DNA from: JBFMFR01 sp040752025
GTDB taxonomy: Bacteria > Chloroflexota > Anaerolineae > Anaerolineales > UBA4823
Length of the DNA: 64,000 bases
NCBI GenBank assembly: GCA_040752025.1
Contig: JBFMFR010000002.1
Location: 221,098-285,097 of the forward strand
Reading direction: 5' to 3'
The notes beneath the pieces are model-generated. The model was not told where the DNA came from, made no database searches, and was given only the letters and a program-made list of their open reading frames with translations. Shown piece after piece: positions 58,628 to 64,000 of the stretch; positions within the stretch are counted from its first letter, which is position 1; every line of letters begins with the position of its first letter. Position numbers and translations under genes: made by a program.

Positions 58628-58689
58628 GTAAAAGGGGATGAAATACGGTAAACTAAGAGGGAGAAGATCCAGAGGGACGGAGGAGAAAA

Positions 58690-59904
58690 ATGACACGTAC
58701 ACAATCACAAGAACGGCGGCGAGCGATGTTTCAAAAGAGAGCCGGGTAGACATATGATCGATTGGAAAGTTGGTACGAGGAGCACCCCGAGGAGAGCTTT
58801 GGAAAAATCGAGGCAGAGGCACGAAGGCAAAGGCGGAAGCTCATGGGGGAGACACTGGAGATATTGGTCAATGGGCGAGATACAGGGAATCAAGTGGAGC
58901 GACCGAAATGTAAGCAGTGTGGAAGAGAGATGGGATTTGAAGGCTATCGGTAATGGGAGATACATGGATTAGTAGGGGATAGTGTCTTGGAGCGAGCGTA
59001 CTACGTTTGCCCTGAATGTGAGGGGGAGACGATTTTTCCCCTTGGATAGGAAACTGTGCTTGAGAGAAGATCATTGGAGCGAGGGAGCGGCGCGGGTAGC
59101 GACACGGTTGGGGTTACAAGCGAAATCGTTTAGCCTGGCAACCGAAGCGTATGAAGATGCAGTGGGAGGGGGCATATCGCGAGATAGCCTACGGCGCATA
59201 ACAGAAGGATGGGGGCAAAAAGTGGAAGAGAAGCGCGAAGCGGAAGCAAAACAGATGTATGAAGCAGAGGTACCCCAGCCTGTTGAGCAGGTAGTGACCG
59301 TCCATGAGCCAATCCAGCGACAAGCCAACCTGTCAAGCGATGGAGGGATGATCCTATTGCGTCAGGAAGGGTGGAAAGAAGTGAAAATGTGCGTGTTTTC
59401 GCAGGTCAATGATGGGGCTGTATGGATCGATCGGGTTAATGCATCCAATTTCCCGCAAGCGATCCAGATTATCGATTGGCGACATTCGGACGAACGCCTG
59501 TGGAAAGTTGCCAAAGCTGCTTTCGGAGAGAACACTCCACAAGCAAAATTATGGGCTGAAGAACGCATCGACCAATTGTGGCTTGGCCGTACCTCGGAAG
59601 TTGTATATGCTTTGAATGCCCTCGACTGGTCTCAAATTACTTGCCCTGAAGACATCCCCAATCTCCAGGTTACTTCGATACCCGTCAAGCCAAAATGCAA
59701 CACGATTATTTCCGCCAACAAGGCTATCCCATTGGCAGCGGTACGGCTGAAAGTGGCATCAATACTGTCGTTCATCATCGTATGAAACGTCAGGGCCGCG
59801 GTTGGAGCCGGCAAAACGCTCAAGCTATGTTGGCTGCCTTGAGTGAGTTTCATAGTCGCCGCTTTTTCCTTACTCGGTTTGCCCTGCTTCAGTCCCCCAA
59901 CTGA
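58690..59904 (+). pseudogene. ISKra4-type transposase, disrupted
   Basis: Read in frame from the ATG at 58690, the product runs MTRTQSQERRRAMFQKRAG, then a TAG at 58747-58749, TYDRLESWYEEHPEESFGK, CKQCGREMGFEGYR, a TAA at 58951-58953, then YVCPECEGETIFPL. A frameshift near 59040 enters the frame that holds DHWSEGAARVATRLGLQAKS, NLSSDGGMILLRQEGWKEVK (first Asp) and IIDWRHSDERLWKVA (second Asp). A second shift near 59665 restores the frame with YPIGSGTAESGINTVV (Glu). All DDE residues survive but the gene cannot give one protein. Zinc-finger cysteines CKQC and CPEC are of the family. Confidence 0.85.
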
Positions 59905-59910
59905 AGTCCT

Positions 59911-59931
59911 CGACACTTTTGCGCTACACTC
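59911..59931 (-). repeat. right terminal inverted repeat of the IS
   Basis: CGACACTTTTGCGCTACAC (59911-59929) plus TC is the exact reverse complement of the left repeat. Confidence 0.9.
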
Positions 59932-59947
59932 GAGATATTAACGTTTG

Positions 59948-59976
59948 TTAACAACCTGGCGTTTTTCTGGTATCAT
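59948..59976 (+). promoter_or_regulatory. promoter of the DUF47-PiT operon
   Basis: TTAACA (59948-59953) and TATCAT (59971-59976) with a 17-base spacer. The -35 region contains the palindrome TTGTTAACAA (59945-59954), a possible operator. It begins only 17 bases outside the right end of the insertion sequence. Confidence 0.55.
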
Positions 59977-60024
59977 AGGAGGCCCGCTGCACATTGGTGG
60001 GGTCAAATACGAACGAGGTTTTCT

Positions 60025-60645
60025 ATGCTAAAAATTTTCCGAAAACGCCAGGATCGATTCATCGCACTGCTCCAGGAACAGGCATCCCTGACTTTGAAAG
60101 GATTGGACCTGCTGAAAGAATACATGAACAAGGCCAGTCCGGAGGCAGCGCAGCAACTGACCGATACCGAGAAAGCAGCCGACGAGAGGCGCCGCATCCT
60201 GATCGACGAACTGAACCGCACTTTCATCACGCCCATCGACCGCGAGGATATCTTCGCCCTGTCGCGCGCCATCGACGATATGATCGATTACGCTTATTCC
60301 ACGGTGGACGAAATGGAAGTGCTCAAGGTGCGGCCAACCAACCACATGGCGCGGATCGCTTCACTACTGCGAGACGCGGCTTTCGAAATTCACATGGCCA
60401 CGCTGCGCCTGCAAGAGCACCCCGGCGTGGCGGCCGAACACGCGCAGCGCGCCAAGGCGCTGGAGAACCGGGTAGAGGCGGTCTACCGGGAGGCGCTGGC
60501 CGAGCTGTTCAGCGGGCCGGAGGATGTGCAGCACATCGTCAAGATGCTCAAGAAGCGCGAGGTGTACCGCCACCTGAGCAATGCAGCCGACCGGGGCGAT
60601 GAGGCGGCCAACATCATCGCGGACATCGTGGTTAAGATCACCTAA
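60025..60645 (+). CDS. DUF47 family PhoU-like regulator of phosphate transport
   Basis: A 206-residue all-helical protein like PhoU, seen as IFRKRQDRFIALLQEQASLT, NRTFITPIDREDIFALSRAI (the conserved metal-binding ExxxD region is in DREDI) and DDMIDYAYSTVDEMEVLKV. DUF47 proteins accompany PiT transporters and probably control or gate them. ATG at 60025 has GAGGTTTTCT upstream. The PiT gene follows after 18 bases in the same operon. Confidence 0.93.
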   Translation: MLKIFRKRQDRFIALLQEQASLTLKGLDLLKEYMNKASPEAAQQLTDTEKAADERRRILIDELNRTFITPIDREDIFALSRAIDDMIDYAYSTVDEMEVLKVRPTNHMARIASLLRDAAFEIHMATLRLQEHPGVAAEHAQRAKALENRVEAVYREALAELFSGPEDVQHIVKMLKKREVYRHLSNAADRGDEAANIIADIVVKIT

Positions 60646-60663
60646 ACGTACCCAAGGACCGAT

Positions 60664-61656
60664 GTGATGCTGCCTGTCTTGATAGCACTGGTCGCCCTGG
60701 CTTTGCTGTTCGACTTCTTGAACGGCATCCACGATTCCAGCAATATCGTAGCGACGATGATCTCGTCGCGGGCTTTTAGCCCACGCCTGGCGTTGAGCGT
60801 GACTGCGGTGGCGCATTTCCTGGGGCCATTCATCTTCGGCGTGGCAGTGGCGAAGACCATCGGCGAGGATATCGTCACCCCCGGCACGGTCAGCATGGCG
60901 GTGATTCTCTCGGCGCTGGTCAGCTCGATCCTGTGGAACGTGCTCACCTGGTTCCTGGGCATCCCCAGCAGTTCCTCGCACGCCTTGATCGGGGGCATCA
61001 TCGGGGCGGTAGCCGTGGGGGCCGGCCTGGAAGCGATCCACCTGGGAGGACTGGAGAAGGTGCTGCTGGCGCTGTTTATTTCTCCGGTGGTGGGGCTGTT
61101 GGGGGGCTACCTGTTCACCCGGCTGGTCTTTTTGTTAGCGCGCAATGCCACGCCGCGCATCAATTGGTTCTTCAAGCGCTCCCAGATCGTGACTGCCATT
61201 GCCCTGGCTTTCAGCCACGGTACCAACGACGCCCAGAAGACCATGGGGGTGATTACACTGGGACTGGTCACAGCCGGATACCTGGACACTTTCCAGGTGC
61301 CGACCTGGGTGGTGGCCGCCAGCGCCGGGGCGATCGCACTGGGCACGGCCACGGGCGGCTGGCGGCTGATCAAGACGCTGGGCGCCAGGTTCTACAAGAT
61401 CAAGCCGGTGCACGGCTTCAGCTCGCAGGTGACCTCGGCGCTGGTGATCTTGGGGGCCTCGCTGATGGGCGGGCCGGTCAGCACCACGCAGGTGGTGAGT
61501 TCGGCGATCATGGGGGTTGGGTCAGCCGAGCGGCTGAACAAGGTGCGCTGGGGAGTAGCGGGCGAGATTGCCGTCGCCTGGCTGGTGACCATCCCGGCAA
61601 CGGCGCTGCTGGCGGCAGGGGTCTACCTGCTGGTAGTGCGGCTGGTGCCGTTTTAG
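60664..61656 (+). CDS. inorganic phosphate transporter, PiT family
   Basis: A 330-residue, roughly ten-helix permease for phosphate (as metal-phosphate) driven by the proton or sodium gradient. The two inverted PiT signatures are DFLNGIHDSSNIVATMIS (residues 17-34) and FSHGTNDAQKTMGVITLGLV (near residue 180). ATG at 60667 or GTG at 60664, with AAGGA nearby. Its 3' end overlaps that of the convergent DnaJ gene by 4 bases. Confidence 0.94.
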   Translation: MMLPVLIALVALALLFDFLNGIHDSSNIVATMISSRAFSPRLALSVTAVAHFLGPFIFGVAVAKTIGEDIVTPGTVSMAVILSALVSSILWNVLTWFLGIPSSSSHALIGGIIGAVAVGAGLEAIHLGGLEKVLLALFISPVVGLLGGYLFTRLVFLLARNATPRINWFFKRSQIVTAIALAFSHGTNDAQKTMGVITLGLVTAGYLDTFQVPTWVVAASAGAIALGTATGGWRLIKTLGARFYKIKPVHGFSSQVTSALVILGASLMGGPVSTTQVVSSAIMGVGSAERLNKVRWGVAGEIAVAWLVTIPATALLAAGVYLLVVRLVPF

Positions 61657-62630
61657 GATTTGTGGCGCAAGGAACACAGTTCCTGGAACAGGTGGCGTTC
61701 GGCATCGCTCAGATTTTGGGGGAGCTGCACCTGGACGTTGACGTACAGGTTGCCGCGCTGCCCTGGCTTGCGCAGATTGGGCATGCCCAGGCCGCGCAGG
61801 CGCAAGACTCTGCCGTTGGCGGTCTCAGGTGGGATGGAAAGCTCTACGCTGCGGTCCAGGGTAGATACGCTGACCTTGCCACCCAAGACGGCAGTGTACA
61901 GGTCCACGGGCAGGTTGATTTTGAGGTCATCTTTGTCGCGCTGGAAGAGCGGGTGCGGACGAACTTCGATCTTCAGGTAAAGATCGCCAGCCTGGCCCCC
62001 ACCCGAGCCTGATTCGCCCTGCCCGCTCAGGCGCACGCGCGAACCGGTATCGACGCCCGGGGGGATTTTAGCTTCGATGCGCCGCCCGTTTTCCCACTGC
62101 AAGCTGACCGTGGTGCCCTTGAAGGCGTCTTCCAAGGAGATCTGCACGGTCTGTTCGTTATCCTGGCCGCGACGGGCGCGCTCGCGCTTGCCGAAGCCGC
62201 CACTGCGCTGGCCCAGGTTGCCGAAGAGCGTCTCGAAGAAATCGGAAAAGCCGCCCAGGCCGCCTCCAAACCCGCCGCCGAAATCCCTGCCCAGGATTTG
62301 CTGCAATTCTTCGGGGGTGACGGTGCGCGTGTAGGTGCGGCCGCCGGGAGCCGAGCCCCACTGCGACCAATCGAAATCCTCGGGCCGGCCGCCGCCGCGG
62401 GCGTACTGCTGCCACTGCTGCCCAAAGCGATCGTACTTCTCACGCTTGTCCGGGTCGGAGAGGACTTCGTAGGCCTCGTTGACCTCTTTGAACTTTTCCT
62501 CAGCAGCTTTATCATCCGGGTTGACATCGGGATGATACTGGCGCGCCAGCTTACGGTAGGCTTTTTTGATTTCATCTTTACTGGCGCTTTTGTTTACGCC
62601 CAGGGTTTGATAATAATCTTTATATTCCAT
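61653..62630 (-). CDS. DnaJ-class co-chaperone, CbpA type
   Basis: A 325-residue J-protein without zinc finger. J domain (residues 1-70) with HPD in RQYHPDVNPDD, a Gly/Phe-rich linker (GGGFGGGLGGFSDFF), then two beta C-terminal client-binding domains (RVRLSGQGESGSGGGQ, LYTAVLGGKVSVST, LRLRGLGMPNL). It stimulates DnaK and would cooperate with ClpB. ATG at 62630 (MEYKDYYQTLGV) is the family start; the frame continues upstream to 62672 without match. Divergent from the hsp20 pair. Confidence 0.95.
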   Translation of the reverse strand: MEYKDYYQTLGVNKSASKDEIKKAYRKLARQYHPDVNPDDKAAEEKFKEVNEAYEVLSDPDKREKYDRFGQQWQQYARGGGRPEDFDWSQWGSAPGGRTYTRTVTPEELQQILGRDFGGGFGGGLGGFSDFFETLFGNLGQRSGGFGKRERARRGQDNEQTVQISLEDAFKGTTVSLQWENGRRIEAKIPPGVDTGSRVRLSGQGESGSGGGQAGDLYLKIEVRPHPLFQRDKDDLKINLPVDLYTAVLGGKVSVSTLDRSVELSIPPETANGRVLRLRGLGMPNLRKPGQRGNLYVNVQVQLPQNLSDAERHLFQELCSLRHKS

Positions 62631-62805
62631 AGGATCACACCATGCACGAACCAGACGCTCTTGCAGGCGCAAGGCCGTTGAAACCAGGGTACTACGATTT
62701 ATTTAGAATTGTATCGGATGTTTGTTAATTTCATCTTAGAAACCTGATTTTCAACACGGAGAATACACGGAGGCCACGAAATCTTTTGGGGATTTTATAT
62801 TTCTC

Positions 62806-62834
62806 TTACAACTCGTTTGTGCTTTTCTTATATG
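62806..62834 (+). promoter_or_regulatory. candidate promoter of the hsp20 pair
   Basis: TTACAA (62806-62811) and TATATG (62829-62834) with a 17-base spacer, about 72 bases ahead of the start at 62907. No CIRCE element (TTAGCACTC-N9-GAGTGCTAA) was found in this region or upstream of clpB and dnaJ. Confidence 0.45.
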
Positions 62835-62906
62835 GACGGCGTAAGATATGGGCAGATTGAAGATGATTTCAGAAAAACTGTTTACCAGAATTAGGAGGTT
62901 GAACCT

Positions 62907-63344
62907 ATGTACCGAAGATATTCTATTCGACCTGCGTGGCGGGAGATGGACCGCCTGCAACGCGAGATGAACCGGCTGTTCGACACGTATACCCCGACGC
63001 GCATGCGCACAGCAGCGGGTTACCCGGCGATGAACATCTGGGCTAACGAGGACGGCCTATCCCTGACGGCGGAAGTGCCCGGGGTGCGCTCGGACGACAT
63101 CGAAATCAACGTGGTTGGCGAAACTTTGACACTGACCGGTGAGCGCGTGCCGGACGAGCTGAAAGAAGGGGCGCGCTATCATCGCCAGGAACGCGGCTAC
63201 GGACGCTTCACGCGCTCGATCCAACTGCCCTTCCCGGTCGACGTCAACAAGGTCGAGGCGACTTTCCGCAATGGCATTTTGAACGTCAATCTGCCGCGGG
63301 CCGAGCAGGATAAGCCCAAGAAAATCGCCGTGAAAAGCCTGTAA
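62907..63344 (+). CDS. small heat-shock protein Hsp20
   Basis: A 145-residue alpha-crystallin-type holdase. N-terminal helical region (MDRLQREMNRLFDTYT), then the crystallin core with ISIWANEDGL-like MNIWANEDGLSLTAEVPGV, GERVPDELKEGARYHRQERG and FRNGILNVNLPRA, ending in a short IxI-like tail (KIAVKSL). ATG at 62907 has an AGGAGG-type site. It forms an operon with a second hsp20 gene 30 bases downstream. Confidence 0.94.
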   Translation: MYRRYSIRPAWREMDRLQREMNRLFDTYTPTRMRTAAGYPAMNIWANEDGLSLTAEVPGVRSDDIEINVVGETLTLTGERVPDELKEGARYHRQERGYGRFTRSIQLPFPVDVNKVEATFRNGILNVNLPRAEQDKPKKIAVKSL

Positions 63345-63374
63345 GCGAAAGGCGAACTCAAGAGAGGTGTAATC

Positions 63375-63782
63375 ATGGACAAGAACCAAACCATGGAAGT
63401 TCAGAAGGAAGAAGTTACTACTCCGGAAGGCACGGAGCGGACGCGAGAGTGCGCCTGTTTTGTGCCACGCGCAGACGTCTACGAGGTGGACGACCAGATC
63501 GTGATCGTGGCAGATGTGCCCGGGGCGAACGAGAACAGCGTTGACATTACGCTGGAGAAGAACATCCTGACGATCAACGCTTATGTCGAGGTGGACGAGA
63601 AGCCCGGTTATGCGCTGACCTATGCCGAGTACGAGGTTGGCGATTACCAGCGCAGCTTCAAGCTGTCGGACGAGATCGACAGCGAGCGCATCGAAGCTAC
63701 GATCCGCGAGGGCGTCTTGCGGGTGTACCTGCCGAAATCCACCGAGGCGCGCACGCGCAAGATCAACGTCAAAGCATCGTAA
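63375..63782 (+). CDS. small heat-shock protein Hsp20, second copy
   Basis: A 135-residue paralogue of the preceding gene, but divergent in sequence. Core segments are PRADVYEVDDQIVIVADVPG, NILTINAYVEVDEKPG and IREGVLRVYLPKSTEARTRK. It has two extra cysteines near the N-terminus (ECACFVPR). Cotranscribed with the first hsp20; a strong terminator follows 35 bases later. Distinct copies of the same family often differ in client range. Confidence 0.92.
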   Translation: MDKNQTMEVQKEEVTTPEGTERTRECACFVPRADVYEVDDQIVIVADVPGANENSVDITLEKNILTINAYVEVDEKPGYALTYAEYEVGDYQRSFKLSDEIDSERIEATIREGVLRVYLPKSTEARTRKINVKAS

Positions 63783-63816
63783 AAACTCAATCCGCAGATT
63801 CAGTTTTTTCTATTCG

Positions 63817-63853
63817 CCTCCCGGAGACAAGCAAGCTCCGGGAGGCTCTTTTT
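63817..63853 (+). terminator. intrinsic terminator of the hsp20 operon
   Basis: GCCTCCCGGAG (63817-63827), loop of 9 bases, CTCCGGGAGGC (63837-63847), then TCTTTTTG: an 11-base-pair stem with a T-tract. Confidence 0.9.
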
Positions 63854-63928
63854 GTGCCGAAAGCATGTATAATCCACATTCCGCACCTGATTCTAGCGGA
63901 TTTGGGGAATATCGGTTAAGCTTGGGGC

Positions 63929-64000
63929 ATGAGCGACGAAACGACTTATGAAACACAACGAATAGATCACCTTGGGATCGTGACGGGGATCGGCCGAGAG
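63929..64000 (+). CDS. IS1634-type transposase, N-terminus only (cut by window edge)
   Basis: The ATG at 63929 opens a frame of 24 codons to the window end, reading MSDETTYETQRIDHLG and then IVTGIGRE. The DHLGIVTGI pattern is that of the DUF4277 N-terminal domain of IS1634-type transposases. A TATAAT at 63869-63874 may be its promoter. Whether the rest is intact cannot be seen. Confidence 0.55.
   Translation, partial: MSDETTYETQRIDHLGIVTGIGRE

Larger units (their letters stand above)
58607..59931 (+). mobile_element. insertion sequence of the ISKra4 type, decayed
   Basis: An element of about 1.3 kb bounded by perfect inverted repeats (58607-58627 and 59911-59931). It carries one transposase reading frame broken by stop codons and frameshifts. 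No direct repeat flanking the ends was recognised. It is inserted between clpB and the DUF47 gene and is inactive in this copy. Confidence 0.85.

Noticed and set aside
1..64000. CRISPR arrays, prophage or integrative element
   Set aside because: No regularly spaced direct repeats, cas genes, integrase, terminase or portal genes were seen. Mobile DNA is limited to the two insertion sequences at the right end.

Overview
The window reads as about 64 kb of a moderately GC-rich (roughly 58%, estimated by eye) bacterial chromosome, most likely a Chloroflexota of the class Anaerolineae. The grounds are the gene style rather than a marker gene: no rRNA gene or ribosomal protein operon is present. They include lipoproteins and secreted proteins with Thr/Pro-rich linkers, an R3H-domain AAA ATPase beside tmk, a PucC-type transporter in a chromosomal housekeeping setting, FHA/Ser-Thr kinase signalling, and the pdxS-pdxT route to pyridoxal phosphate. 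Almost all of it is chromosomal core; mobile DNA is confined to the right end.

Layout. 1-3.6 kb (minus): a tight operon for acyl-CoA catabolism (thiolase-fold enzyme, DUF35 OB-fold partner, acyl-CoA dehydrogenase, CoA-transferase alpha subunit cut by the window edge). 5.0-9.9 kb (plus): pdxS-pdxT with a well-formed promoter and a leader hairpin, a GNAT-like protein, an R3H ATPase and tmk. 10-15.8 kb: FmdB-type zinc ribbon, gmk, rhomboid protease, EthD-like protein, M23 peptidase, a short-chain dehydrogenase homologue lacking its catalytic lysine, enoyl-CoA hydratase and an AAC(3)-type acetyltransferase. 15.8-22.7 kb: a two-component system, comEC, and a receiver-ParA (CpaE-like) protein with an uncharacterised partner. 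22.8-29.8 kb: a secreted SGNH-like protein, an MBL hydrolase, a trypsin-like protease flanked by two copies of the same module, and two divergent MFS exporters separated by a nested AT-rich operator. 29.8-33.5 kb: ychF, tRNA-Leu(CAA), a CrtI-like oxidoreductase and an unknown partner.

33.7-42.8 kb: a lipoprotein, radA-dusB, a four-gene operon (PucC-like transporter, HTH-RsbRD sensor, 47-residue membrane peptide, polytopic membrane protein), a DUF6391-like protein, holA, and convergent to it an FtsK-like ATPase operon whose promoter carries a LexA-like box. 43-55.3 kb: surface lipoproteins (beta-propeller and gluzincin), rlmD, a PLP aminotransferase, and a phospho-signalling neighbourhood (FHA-TM protein, M28 peptidase, lipB, FHA-winged-helix regulator, Ser/Thr kinase and a membrane protein). 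55.5-64 kb: an F420-type PPOX protein, clpB, a decayed ISKra4-type insertion sequence whose left inverted repeat supplies the clpB stop codon, a DUF47-PiT phosphate uptake pair, a CbpA-type DnaJ, two Hsp20 genes, and the first codons of a second (IS1634-like) transposase.

No single undescribed system stands out as proven. The best candidates are the LexA-box ATPase operon, the cysteine-less thiolase/DUF35 pair, the PucC-HTH-RsbRD operon with a possible attenuator, and the FHA-wHTH/kinase cluster. All functional statements are from reading the sequence and knowledge of families; no database search was possible.
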